From Dyadobacter sediminis (GTDB lineage Bacteria; Bacteroidota; Bacteroidia; Cytophagales; Spirosomataceae), in the NCBI RefSeq assembly GCF_005860765.1, contig NZ_VCEI01000011.1, positions 310,001 through 374,000 of the forward strand: 64,000 bases of DNA. Reading direction: 5' to 3'. Below the pieces are notes generated by a model. It did not search any database, was not told the DNA's origin, and saw only the letters and a program-made list of their open reading frames with translations. Positions 24,885-35,300 of this stretch are shown piece after piece (position 1 is the first letter of the stretch; the number at the start of each line of letters is the position of its first letter). Made by a program: the position numbers and the translations under genes.

Positions 24885-27434
24885 TCAGTTCTTAATCCCG
24901 TAAATGATGCTTACATAATACATTCCACCGGTTGCCGGCCCGCCTAAAAAGGAGTTGTAATAATGGTTCAGAGCATTGGTGGCGCCAACTTTGATTATTA
25001 ATTTAGTTACAGGAACATGGTAATTCAATTGCGCATCCAGGCTGCAATAAGAAGGAACCTGCCCACTGACCAGAAAAGTTTGGGACAGGTATTTTGATTG
25101 CCAACGGTAGCCCAGGGTTGCATCCATGTTTTTTGCCAGATTCGTTTTTGAGACCGAGATATTGTAAATCCATTTTGGCGTATTAAAGCCATCTTCCAGC
25201 CCATCTTGGTTTTCGGTGTTCCGCAGTTTTGAAAAAGTGGTGTTGGCCGAAACAATCCAGTCTTTTTTTGATTTGTAGTTTAACCCTGCGCTGAACCCGA
25301 AATTGTTGATAATGGATTGCGAATTGGTATACATCCGGTAAGGCGATTGTGTGGTACGGGTATACAAGTCGGCTGGAATGGTTGCTTCATTGGTTGAATT
25401 AGGCACATTCATATTGGCCTGGGCGATGAAATTACTAAACCGGCTCAGATACGCATCAGCATTGACATAGAGACTGTTAGTAAAGAAAAGTCCTTTATAG
25501 CCAGCTTCCCAGGTCCTGGCATGTTCGGGTTTAAGATAGGTATAGGGATTTTTCCGGAGTAAGCCTTTATACTTTTCAATGGCCGCAGCTTGTGTCAGAC
25601 CAGCCTGATTAATGTCTGCAAGGACGGCCGTTTGAAATGCGGTGATGGAAGTAGCCAGCCAGGCATTCTCAAAAATTCCATTTGACATGACTGGTAGTCC
25701 TCCAACCCTTTTTATACCACCGCTGTTGACATTGCTGTAAGCTTCAAATATGCTTGGAAAGCGGTAGCCGCTCTGAAAAGACGCACGAACGTTGTGGTTA
25801 TGAACCGGGCTGTATACCGCAGAAAACCGCGGGTTGAATGTCGCACTGAAATAATCATTCTTGTCGGCCCGCAGGATGGCGCCCAGTTTCAACTTGCTTT
25901 TGAACAAACCCTTGCTTACAGAAATAAAACCGCCGGTCTTGCTGTAATTGATATTTTTTCCTTCCTGGCCCGGCTCGGGATTAATGAAATAATTGCCATC
26001 GGGAACGATGATGTATGTCCGGTGGTCGGCGCCTGTAAGCAAGTCAAGGTCATAGTTGGTTTTCAAAGATTGCAGATAGTTTTCAGTCAGGTTTACTTGC
26101 AGCTCACCATGTACAAGGCTGGCTTTGACGCGCAGTGCGGCACCCACGTCCCAGTTGTTTATATCCTGTAATTTTGCCAATTGCTCTTTAAATGCCGGAG
26201 TGCCCGGCTGATAGCGGCCTGCATCGGCAACCGTCCTGGCTTGCCTGAGGGCATCTGCTACGGTGGCTCCTGCCAATACGGACTGATTGAAGCCGCTGGT
26301 AAAATCGGTATACCATACATTGTCAAGCTTATAGCTTCTATCCATGTTTTCAGCCATGGAGCGCAGATTGTATGATCTGCCTGTATTTTCAGAATTTATA
26401 TACAGCTTTGCCTGAACAGATTTTGAATGATACTGCAGGGCATGTTGCTGCAAACGGTAATCCTGCAGCCGGAAACGGTTGGCACGCTGATAGACATTGT
26501 CCAGCTCGCTAAAATGATAGGAGTAGGTGAGCATGGCATCCTGGGCTACTTTATAGTAAATCGCCGCGTCCGTCTTTACATTTTGAAGATTGTATTGGAC
26601 CACGTCCATTTCCTGATAACCTGTGCGGGCAACTACATAATTGCGGCCTGCTAATGATATCGTTCTGCGGTTCGAACTTTCATTACCGTAACCGTTTACC
26701 GGATCTTGCGCCGGATTGTCAGCACCGAACAGATTGGTGCTGCGGTTTGCGCTTCCGTTTAATTCGGTTTGGTCAGAGGCAATCCAGTCGTACCCTTTTG
26801 TGAAAGCGGCATTTACCTTAAATGCCCATTGAGTAGAAACCACTTTGGCAAATCGCAGGGTTGTTTCTGAAAAGGGTTTTACATTACTGTATGGGTCGTT
26901 AAGGTGATTAATGGCTGTTTTCTGCTGAATGGAAAGACCTTCGGATGTAAAAGGGTTTTTGGTGAAAAAATTGGCAAGGCCGTTTACCGTGTTCATGCCG
27001 TACAATGCCGAAGCGGTACCGGGCAGGATCTCAATATTGTCTATATCCAGATCAGTAGGCCCGAGTGCATTTCCAATTGCTCCTCCAATATGCGGAGACT
27101 GCATGTCCATTCCGTCCACCAGCTGAGCAAACCGTACATTCGTTGTATTGAAAAATCCCCTGGCATTCAAAACTCTGAAACCAAGCGAAGGAGTAATCAT
27201 ATGGATTCCCTGCGCATTTTCAAGCGCATCAAAAAATGAAAGGGCAGGGGACAGGGCAATGGCTTGACGGTTTATCTTCTGGACGCTTACCGGAGAAACA
27301 AGAATACTCTCAGTAAGTCGTGACGCAGTGACTACAACTTCCTGTAATGATTTTATTTTGAGTGTATCAGTTTGTGCCTGTGCCTGTGCTAAAAATACAG
27401 AAGCAATGAAAATGCAGGTAATGTTTTTTCTCAT
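24885..27434 (-). CDS. TonB-dependent outer-membrane receptor
   Basis: The 849-residue protein has a signal peptide (MRKNITCIFIASVFLAQAQA), a plug domain starting LQEVVVTASRLTESILVSPV with the later signature IEILPGTASALYGMNTVNG, and a 22-strand-type barrel ending in MYYVSIIYGIKN with an aromatic penultimate region. It has no N-terminal carboxypeptidase-like domain, unlike SusC proteins, so it resembles siderophore, vitamin or metal receptors; the substrate is unknown. It stands alone, with no transporter or SusD beside it, and lies directly beyond the decayed IS, at the border of the accessory region. Confidence 0.9.
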   Translation of the reverse strand: MRKNITCIFIASVFLAQAQAQTDTLKIKSLQEVVVTASRLTESILVSPVSVQKINRQAIALSPALSFFDALENAQGIHMITPSLGFRVLNARGFFNTTNVRFAQLVDGMDMQSPHIGGAIGNALGPTDLDIDNIEILPGTASALYGMNTVNGLANFFTKNPFTSEGLSIQQKTAINHLNDPYSNVKPFSETTLRFAKVVSTQWAFKVNAAFTKGYDWIASDQTELNGSANRSTNLFGADNPAQDPVNGYGNESSNRRTISLAGRNYVVARTGYQEMDVVQYNLQNVKTDAAIYYKVAQDAMLTYSYHFSELDNVYQRANRFRLQDYRLQQHALQYHSKSVQAKLYINSENTGRSYNLRSMAENMDRSYKLDNVWYTDFTSGFNQSVLAGATVADALRQARTVADAGRYQPGTPAFKEQLAKLQDINNWDVGAALRVKASLVHGELQVNLTENYLQSLKTNYDLDLLTGADHRTYIIVPDGNYFINPEPGQEGKNINYSKTGGFISVSKGLFKSKLKLGAILRADKNDYFSATFNPRFSAVYSPVHNHNVRASFQSGYRFPSIFEAYSNVNSGGIKRVGGLPVMSNGIFENAWLATSITAFQTAVLADINQAGLTQAAAIEKYKGLLRKNPYTYLKPEHARTWEAGYKGLFFTNSLYVNADAYLSRFSNFIAQANMNVPNSTNEATIPADLYTRTTQSPYRMYTNSQSIINNFGFSAGLNYKSKKDWIVSANTTFSKLRNTENQDGLEDGFNTPKWIYNISVSKTNLAKNMDATLGYRWQSKYLSQTFLVSGQVPSYCSLDAQLNYHVPVTKLIIKVGATNALNHYYNSFLGGPATGGMYYVSIIYGIKN

Positions 27435-27885
27435 ATGGTATCAATCGATATAGCTTTCCGGATACAACGATAAGAAAAAAATGAACAGGATACTTACAAG
27501 CAGCATTCCAGTTGTCATGAATGCTACATGGATGCAATACTCATTACAAAGACAGCTTTAAGCAGCAGAAAGCGAACAGAAAAGCATAAACACAATTTAT
27601 CCAAAACAGTTGTTAAAAACTCGGGCTGTTTTATGGTATGAGGATGGAGCAGGGTCCATGCAACTACATTTTGACACAGTAGACCCTATGTAAGCGTATT
27701 ATCTGTAAAAAGGGCATTTAAAAATAAAATTTCTTTTAAGCCTTTTAATAACTCATTCTAATCTTTAAGGTTTGTTTGTAGTATTTGCCTCATATTAGTA
27801 AACTGAAAGGTACAATTGTAAGTAAATGATTGTAGCTTAACCGTTATTATGTACAATATATTGTATATCTAACTCAGTCTGCTTT
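27435..27885. other. Divergent intergenic region
   Basis: This spacer separates the TonB-dependent receptor from the 27.9 kb surface-protein gene and should carry both promoters. It has AGGGTC (about 27653) and GACCCT (about 27683) as a loose inverted repeat, and a perfect palindrome listed separately. No ORF seen. Confidence 0.45.
27852..27865. promoter_or_regulatory. 14 bp perfect palindrome, possible operator
   Basis: TACAATATATTGTA is its own reverse complement and lies 20 bp before the start at 27886, where a repressor could block transcription. AT-rich palindromes can arise by chance, so this is only a candidate. Confidence 0.3.
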
Positions 27886-30800
27886 ATGAAATCATCTTTC
27901 CCTGAAAAAATACGTTTTCGGAATAATTATGGAAGTAACCGCTTTTATATCATAAACAAGTGCAATCTTCTGTTTTCCATTGAGCTGTTCTTACTTGCCG
28001 CATCCGGTTTGATTGCACAGCCAGCCATTGAGTGGGACAAAACCTATGAACCCGTTTCTTACTTCATGCCCAGTGTTGTAGTCTCTACGCAGGACGGCGG
28101 CATCATTGTTGGCCGCTCACTTAATTCAACGGCTTCGAATTACAGCGTAGGCAAGTACAATGCAGCCGGAGATAAAGAATGGGATAAAATCTTTGGCGGA
28201 GAAAGACGCGACGTGCTTAGCGCAATAATCCAGACAACGGATGGAGGTTATTTACTTGGAGGCACTTCCGGTTCTAATAAAAGCCAGGATAAATCAGAAA
28301 ACAGTTATTCGGGCGCTGATTACTGGATTATCAAGATTTCGGCCGATGGCAGCAAGCAATGGGACAAAACGTTTGGCGGCAGCGACATTGATAATTTAAG
28401 TACACTGAAGCAGACTGCAGATGGCGGTTATATCCTTGGCGGCAGTTCCATTTCACCCAGGGATGGCACCAAATCGGAGGTTAATAAAGGAAATTACGAT
28501 TACTGGATTGTCAAGATTACTTCAAACGGAACGAAGCAATGGGATAAAACCATTGGCGGATCGGGTGGTGAAAATCTGGTTTATGTTGACCAGACCGCGG
28601 CCGGAAATTACATTCTGGGCGGATATTCCAATTCTAATAAAAGCGGCGATAAAACATCAGGCAATCCCGGATTTGTTGACTACTGGATCGTACAATTGTC
28701 CAAAGATGGTTTGAAGCAGTGGGACAAGAGCTTCGGCGGCAATGCACAGGATTTCCTGGTGTCCATGGACCGCACTTCCGACGGCGGCTACATTCTGGGC
28801 GGCAATTCAAGTTCCACAAACGCCATGGATAAATCCGAACCCAACAGAGGCCTTCGTGATTTCTGGGTAGTGAAAATCAACGCGAACGGTGAAAAGCAAT
28901 GGGACAAAACCATAGGAGGGGAAAAAGAGGATCATTTAAAATCCATCAAACAAACCGCTGACGGTGGCTACCTGATCGGTGGTGACTCGCAATCAGGCAA
29001 AAGTGGCAACAAGACAGAAGCCCGGAAAGGAGAAAGTGATTACTGGATTGTAAAGTTAAATCCGGCGGGAACCATTGCCTGGAACAAGACCATTGGCGGC
29101 GCTGCGAATTCTTCCAGTAAACTGCTTGCTGCCATTCCAGAACGGGACGGAGGATATCTGCTATGCGGAAATACCACGAGTGTAGATGCTGGCAATGATA
29201 AAACGGCATTCTCGTCAGGAGGCGGTTTATGGGTGGTGAAGCTGGTTTCTGAAACCAATTCCAAAGCCCTGGCATTTTCTTCCGGAACACTTGACTTTGT
29301 GAACAGCGGAAGTTTTACAACACCAGCCCAGTCCGTAACCCTTTCGGCCAATTCAGGAACGCCTGTTGTAAACCTTAAAAAAACCAGAGCCGCCTGGCTG
29401 ACACTTCCCGCGCCTGCACGTGGTGCCTTGCCTTTTTCGGTAAGTCCTGCCGGTCTTTCCCCAAACAGCTATTCAACCGTTGTAACGGCAACAGCGCCGG
29501 GTTATGCACGTGCATTGTTAATGGTCCATTTTACGGTAAATGATATTACTACGGCCCCGGTTCTGGAGCCGATAGGCAATCGTAAACTGACACTGGGCGA
29601 TACACTTGCATTTACTGCAAAGGCATCTTCTGCAAGTGGACAAACGAAACTGTTTTCACTGGTTGGCGCTCCGCAAGGTGCAACCATTGGAGCATCCAGC
29701 GGTGTTTTCAGCTGGGCTCCTCAGGTTTCCGGCATTTACCAGTTTGTGGTTAAAGTAAGTATTGCCGGTTTGCCGCAATTGTCCGATGAAGAAACCATTA
29801 TTGTGGACGTACCGAATCCCTCCGGAATCGCTACCATCCGGATCAATGCAGGCGGAGGGGCTTACACGACTGCGGACGGGCGTGTATTTGAAGCAGACAA
29901 GTATTATGATGGTGTTGATCGCACCAGTGCAATTGCTGATCGGAATATTCTGAACACCGACGATGATGAGTTGTACCGTTCAGGCCGCAGTTCGGATTAT
30001 TTTGATTACAACGTTCCGGTTACAAACGGCGTCGTCAAGGTTACACTTCATTTTGCAGAAATATACTGGGGTGTATACCCCGGCCGTCCGGACGAAAAGA
30101 ACAGGCGCCTGTTCCATGTCACTGCGGAAGGATTGGCAAAGCTGAATAATTACAGTATCATCGACCGTGCAGGTGGAGCTTTAAGGGCCGTACAGGAAAC
30201 CTTTGAAGTGGAAGTAACGGACGGTATTCTGAATCTTGCTTTCAGACCCACCGCTGAAATGCGCGACAAACCACGGGTCTCGGCTATTGAGGTGGAATTC
30301 CTTGGATCTGTATCAACGGTAACCTTGTCGCCCGTAGCGGATGGATACGTAAGTTACGGTACCAATGCCAATACAAATTATGGAAATGAAACCGAGCTGA
30401 ATGTGAAAAATACGAACGTTCCGGAGCTTCGGCGGGTATCGTTTCTCAAATTCTCGCTGGCGGATTTCAGCGATATTTCCAGTGCAAAGTTTCGCATATA
30501 CGGATACAATTATCAAGCGGACACAAGGGTCGGTTTGAACCTGATAGGTCTGGATAATGACAACTGGACAGAAGCAGGCATCACGGCGAACAATGCACCA
30601 GGCGGTGTCATAAATACATTGGGAACTTTGAGCGTGACCAGAAAGCCCGAATACTTTGAAATAGGCATTACTGAATTCGCCAAGGCTCAGTTTGCCCGTG
30701 ACAAAATGCTGACCTTGCGAATAGATGAAGCATTTGGCGGCAAAAGGATCCTGTTCAACAGCAGGGAAAATGCCGTAAACAAGCCAGAGCTGATCATCAA

Positions 30801-31134
30801 TACGGCCGGGCCCGTAGGGTCAGCTGCAAGGCTGGCTGCGGAAGAAGTGATCATGACAACTGTTGAAACCAGTTCTGAAAATTCAGTTATTTACCCGAAT
30901 CCGGTGCATACGCAGTTTATACTGCAGATAGGGAATCAGCATCAGAAAGAAGTATCTCTCAAGCTTTACGATGAAGCGGGAAGAGCACATCCGATCCAAA
31001 CACCCGAAATGCTGCATGCCGGAACCAGGGCCGAAATCAGCATTGCTGATCTTTCACTGGACGAAGGAATTTATCATTTGAAAGTACAGTCGGTTTCAAA
31101 GTCGGAAATGCTGAAAGTGATGGTGATCAAATAA
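27886..31134 (+). CDS. T9SS-secreted modular protein: 7 WDKT repeats, BACON/Ig-like, malectin, DNRLRE, sorting domain
   Basis: The 1082-residue exported protein has its hydrophobic signal at about 27-45. Residues 48-455 hold seven repeats of about 57 residues with QWDKTIGG and ADGGYILGG cores, probably a seven-bladed propeller. Residues about 460-555 look BACON-like, and 556-645 a putative Ig/cadherin-like domain (FSLVGAPQGATIGASSGVFS W). Malectin spans about 651-806 (IRINAGGGAYTT; LHFAEIYWG). A DNRLRE/CBM96-like module follows at about 811-975 (PVADGYVSYG; FLKFSLADF). The T9SS sorting domain is at about 998-1082 (VIYPNPV). It is likely a cell-surface glycan-binding protein; no enzyme domain is visible. 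It is the only family member with the two extra middle domains. Confidence 0.88.
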   Translation: MKSSFPEKIRFRNNYGSNRFYIINKCNLLFSIELFLLAASGLIAQPAIEWDKTYEPVSYFMPSVVVSTQDGGIIVGRSLNSTASNYSVGKYNAAGDKEWDKIFGGERRDVLSAIIQTTDGGYLLGGTSGSNKSQDKSENSYSGADYWIIKISADGSKQWDKTFGGSDIDNLSTLKQTADGGYILGGSSISPRDGTKSEVNKGNYDYWIVKITSNGTKQWDKTIGGSGGENLVYVDQTAAGNYILGGYSNSNKSGDKTSGNPGFVDYWIVQLSKDGLKQWDKSFGGNAQDFLVSMDRTSDGGYILGGNSSSTNAMDKSEPNRGLRDFWVVKINANGEKQWDKTIGGEKEDHLKSIKQTADGGYLIGGDSQSGKSGNKTEARKGESDYWIVKLNPAGTIAWNKTIGGAANSSSKLLAAIPERDGGYLLCGNTTSVDAGNDKTAFSSGGGLWVVKLVSETNSKALAFSSGTLDFVNSGSFTTPAQSVTLSANSGTPVVNLKKTRAAWLTLPAPARGALPFSVSPAGLSPNSYSTVVTATAPGYARALLMVHFTVNDITTAPVLEPIGNRKLTLGDTLAFTAKASSASGQTKLFSLVGAPQGATIGASSGVFSWAPQVSGIYQFVVKVSIAGLPQLSDEETIIVDVPNPSGIATIRINAGGGAYTTADGRVFEADKYYDGVDRTSAIADRNILNTDDDELYRSGRSSDYFDYNVPVTNGVVKVTLHFAEIYWGVYPGRPDEKNRRLFHVTAEGLAKLNNYSIIDRAGGALRAVQETFEVEVTDGILNLAFRPTAEMRDKPRVSAIEVEFLGSVSTVTLSPVADGYVSYGTNANTNYGNETELNVKNTNVPELRRVSFLKFSLADFSDISSAKFRIYGYNYQADTRVGLNLIGLDNDNWTEAGITANNAPGGVINTLGTLSVTRKPEYFEIGITEFAKAQFARDKMLTLRIDEAFGGKRILFNSRENAVNKPELIINTAGPVGSAARLAAEEVIMTTVETSSENSVIYPNPVHTQFILQIGNQHQKEVSLKLYDEAGRAHPIQTPEMLHAGTRAEISIADLSLDEGIYHLKVQSVSKSEMLKVMVIK

Positions 31135-31150
31135 AACAGCTTATTAATTT

Positions 31151-31182
31151 CAACAGCACCTGGTGAAATTCCGGTGCTGTTG
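31151..31182 (+). terminator. Hairpin after the 27.9 kb gene
   Basis: CAACAGCACC pairs perfectly with GGTGCTGTTG around a 12-base loop, 17 bp after the stop. There is little T-run, so termination is likely but not certain. Confidence 0.55.
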
Positions 31183-31259
31183 GAACTTTGATTACAGACT
31201 TGTTTATTTATTTTATTTTCAGGAAATGGACAATTCGCTCTTCCATACAACAGATTAAA

Positions 31260-32000
31260 TTACTCCTGATAATGGTACTGATATTCTATGCCATTGCCTT
31301 CATTGCAGGCCAGCGGCCATCCAGCGTCGTTGTAAGTAAATTTTCGTTCCCATTGTATTTGCCCGCGTGAGTCAAGGGAGCGCACGACATTGTTTGGGCA
31401 TGTGAATGGATTTGGCAAACCATAAGAATCGAGTCCTCGCATGGGATTCGGATGGTTGTCGTACTCATAACGCACGAGTCCCAAGGTGTCAGTCTCTGAA
31501 TTTCGTTGTTCAATCATGTTGCCGTTGCTGTCGAATAACACATAGATCATCCTGCCTGACTTTCCTGCATGGTCAGTCACATGAATGGCTGCTTTCAAGC
31601 CAGCATACGAAAAAGTGGCAATCATGTTCTCGCTTGTTACTTTGCTATACCGGTCCTGGTTATTCAGTTCAAGCGTATAATTCTGAAAATCGAAAGGCAG
31701 ATCCGGATCACACAATGCGCCGCTCCATGACGAGAGAAGTCCACGGGTACCCGATCGTATTAAGATGATTTGCTCACCCGTGTAGCCATATTCGACCACC
31801 GAGTAAGGCGTTTCACAATTGCTATATGCCAGTACGCGCGAAACCCGTCCGTTGCGGTATTCCAGATTAGTTTGAAGTTTGCCTAGTGCAGTTATTTTGA
31901 AAAACGCACCGGCTGGAATCTGGGGATCAAGTTCCTTTTTGCAGCCTGTAAGCAGCAGCATTGACGTCAGTATGGCTAAGGTTACGGTGCGTTTTGTCAT
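31260..32000 (-). CDS. Hypothetical lipoprotein with YD-like repeats
   Basis: The 246-residue protein has a lipoprotein signal (TLAILTSMLLLTGC, Cys 20). The mature part has short repeated patterns such as LEYRNGRVSRVLAYS, VRYEYDNHPNP and RKFTYNDAGWP, which resemble the YD/RHS-type beta repeats of many Bacteroidota lipoproteins. It is too short to be a full RHS protein. No enzymatic motif is seen. It lies between two large surface-protein genes and may be part of the same accessory set. Confidence 0.75.
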   Translation of the reverse strand: MTKRTVTLAILTSMLLLTGCKKELDPQIPAGAFFKITALGKLQTNLEYRNGRVSRVLAYSNCETPYSVVEYGYTGEQIILIRSGTRGLLSSWSGALCDPDLPFDFQNYTLELNNQDRYSKVTSENMIATFSYAGLKAAIHVTDHAGKSGRMIYVLFDSNGNMIEQRNSETDTLGLVRYEYDNHPNPMRGLDSYGLPNPFTCPNNVVRSLDSRGQIQWERKFTYNDAGWPLACNEGNGIEYQYHYQE

Positions 32001-32394
32001 AGTCAGATCTTAAAACATGATATCTCAGGTTCATGACGTTAATACCTTGCAAATAGTTGTAACACCAATGCAGTAAATACCAGATCACGAAGCAATAGAT
32101 TACTGAGATTCAAGCTCGGTAGAAAGTTGATTTTGTAACCCCATTGAGCTGTCAGAAAATTCGGTGGTTTAAGCAACGTATAACTATTATTACCAAAGGA
32201 AATTGAAATGCTGCTTAGCAGGCATATAATGGCGTTTTTAGTTTTTTAACTTAGCTGAATAAGAGATTATAGTGTAATTTGATAGTAATGGGATTACATA
32301 AACTTTTGAATTTGCTCAGCTTAGAATAAGAAAGCCGTCCATAATTCCATATGAACGGCTTTCCTTTTGATAGTTTGAAATCATTGCAATCTGG
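32001..32394. other. Spacer downstream of the 32.4 kb gene
   Basis: No ORF of note. The stretch from about 32242 (AACTTAGCTGAATAAG) to the terminator resembles the stretch downstream of the 52.5 kb paralogue, so the duplication unit extends past the gene. Confidence 0.5.
32331..32362 (-). terminator. Terminator of the 32.4 kb surface-protein gene
   Basis: AAAGCCGTCCATA (32331-32343) pairs with TATGAACGGCTTT (32350-32362) with one mismatch. Read on the minus strand it lies 33 bp after the stop. A near copy sits at the same place after the 52.5 kb paralogue. Confidence 0.7.
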
Positions 32395-35300
32395 TCATTC
32401 CGTCACCAGAACTTTGATCACCTCAGTTGCAGCTTCGGACTTGATTTTCAAAAGGTAAATTCCAGAGTTCAACGAAAGACCTGAAATATCCACCTCTGCT
32501 TTCTGGCCAGCAATTGCTTTTTGGGTTGTTACAACTTGATAGCTCTGTCCTGAATTGTTCAACAGATCAAGTGAAATGTCTTGGCTATGCTTGCTGGATA
32601 TTGCAACTGTAAACTGCTTTCCAACCGGATTCGGGTAAACCGATGAGGACTCCGGTTCTGCTTCCGAGCTTAGGCTGATTTCTTCATTGCTTAACCTTGT
32701 ATTGCTATTCACAACAGGCGAAGTCTGAACGATCAGCTGAGGAGGGAAGGAGCTGCTCTCCTTGCTGTTAAAAACAACTCTTGTATTCCGGTTATTCGGA
32801 TCAGCCAACAGCAGACTCACCAGGGTTTCACCGGATTGCTGCTGGGTTTTTACATAACTGGTCACATCAATCTCGTAATATTTGTAAGCATCATTGACGG
32901 CGGCATAGCCCAGTGAAGCCGTGGATGCAGCCGGAGCATTATTTTTGACAATGCCGCTCTCGGTCCAGCTGTCATTGTCTATCCCGTATGCATGCACAGA
33001 AATGCTTTTGCTGTTTTCATGGTTATGCCCATAAATACGTAGCTTGGCAGATGTAACAGCCGCAGCTGCCGGAAGCTGGAACCGCAGGTATGATGAACGT
33101 CTTGCTGACAAATCACTGGCGTTGTTCTTGATGTCCAGCATGGTTACATCCCCAAAATTTACATAATTATAAGTGCCGTCCCGAACGTAAGAATCAGCAA
33201 CAGGCTTCAAAGCATAGTTTGTCCTGATTACCTCAATGGCTGAAACCCTGGGCAGGTCCGCTGCACCGGTCAGAAAGTCGATGTTGAGCATACCGTCGGT
33301 AACATCAACCGTAACGATATGCGCAGCCGGACGCATGGCCCCGCCGGCAGCGACAAAGATATCATAATTGGTAAGTATGCGGCTTCCTTCCATGTTTACA
33401 TGAAAGCGTCTGCTGCCTGCCCCGCCTTTTTTGCCCGGAGCGCCGAAGTACGTTTCTGCGAAGTGAAGATATACATCTACCTTCCCGTTGGCAACCGGAA
33501 TGTTGTAGCTGAATGAGGGCGAGCAGCGGGCTGTACGGTACAATACATCGTTGGTTGTATTCAGAATATCGCCACTTGCAATCGAGCTGGTACGGTCAAT
33601 GCCTGCATAATACTGATCGGCGATGAAAAGCTTTTTGGTGGCAGTCGTAAAAGCGGGCCCGCCTGCATTAATGCGGATGGTACTGGCCACAGGCACTGTT
33701 GCATCCTGGTATTGGAACAGCTCGGCGCCGTACAAGCCGTTGTCAGCCGATATCAGCAGCTGGTTGTTCAGGACTCCGAGTTCATAGAATACCGTCGAGC
33801 CGTTCGGAGTCAAGTCGTAGGCCAGGCTGGTTGTCTGGGTTGCAAGATCCGTTTTCCAGATTTCACGGCCGCTTGTTCCGTCGGAGGTAACGTAATACAG
33901 GGTGTTGCCGATGGCAGTCAAATGCTCAAAATATCCTTCGCTTCTCATGGAACCGAAGTTGGTGACCTTTTGCGTACCTGCTGTGGTACCGTTGCTTTTC
34001 CATATTTCTCTTTCTCCATCATGTGCAAAGTAAAAAACACCGTTGACCGCGATCATATTACCGGGACCAATCTCTTCTTCCCCGGTGAAAGATCGGATTG
34101 TAGCTACGGAGTAAGTGCCCTGTGCTGTACCGTCGGATCTCCATAAATTCTCCTCAAAAACATCCTCCCGATCAGACTGGTCTCTGGACCTGAAAAACAA
34201 CAGGTCGTTCACTGCTACAAGTTTCGTAAAGAAAAAAGTAGCGTCGAGTTCCTTGATGACCGTTGTCTCTTGCGTAGTTCCATTCGTTTTAACCAGATAA
34301 AAATGACTACGAAGATTTTCATAACCAGTAGCGATGTAATAAATGAAATTACCAGCCACAGTAAGTGTTTTGTACACGGAAGAGCCTGCGTCAACTGGCA
34401 TATCTTTTACAAGCGTGGTACCTTCCGGTGTACCGTTGCTTTTCCAAAGGCCGATGTTGTTGATGTTGTCATATGCGCCAAAGTACACGTGCCCGTTGAA
34501 GGCAACAGGTGAAAAGGTATCTGTCAGCGGGAAAGTTCTGATCAGCTGTGTTCCGGCCGAACTGCCGTCACTTTTCCATAGCTGCATACTGCCGCTGGTG
34601 TCATGCACCCCAAAAAACAATGTGCCGTTCACATTGATCAGTCCCTGCAGCTCATAGGATTTGGGGAAGTCCTTTAACTTAATGGTCGTGGCCGCAGTTC
34701 CACCCGTTTTCCATAAGCCATGCACCTGTGAGCCGCTGCCGGTAACAAAAAAAGCTGTTCCGTTTACATGGGTGATCTGCTCGGGATTCGAGCCGTTTAC
34801 CCCGCTTTGTATGTCACTGACCAGCACCGTTCCTGCCGTGCTGCCATTGGTTTTCCAGAGCTCACGGCCATTAATGCCGTCATCGGCAGAAAAGTAGGAA
34901 ACACCGTTAATCTGGGTGAAGCCAAGCGGCATGGATCCGGATTTGGCAAAGTTGGTAACTGCACTGGTACCGCTGGTAACCATGGTGCTTTTGAAAAGCT
35001 CGGAGCCCGATTCCGGATTGCCATTAAAGTACAAAGTGCCATTGACATTGATCAGCCGGGAAGCAGGCATGTCGGCCAGAATTGTGGTGCCATTGGGACT
35101 GCCGTCACTCTGCCACAGCTTTTCACCGTTGCCATCATTGGCAGTAAAGGCAGCCTTGTTGCCAACAGCAGCCAGCTCTTGGATGTCAGATCCCATGCTG
35201 CCCGGCCGGATATCTTTAATCAGCATCGTTGTTGCGGCCGTACCGCCGCTTTTCCAAAGCTCCTCACCATGCGTGCCGTCATCCGCCATAAAGTAGAGCT

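Noticed and set aside
28030..29250. Regular repeats considered as a CRISPR or DNA satellite array
   Set aside because: They are degenerate protein repeats inside an open reading frame, with period about 170-180 bp and codon-like variation.
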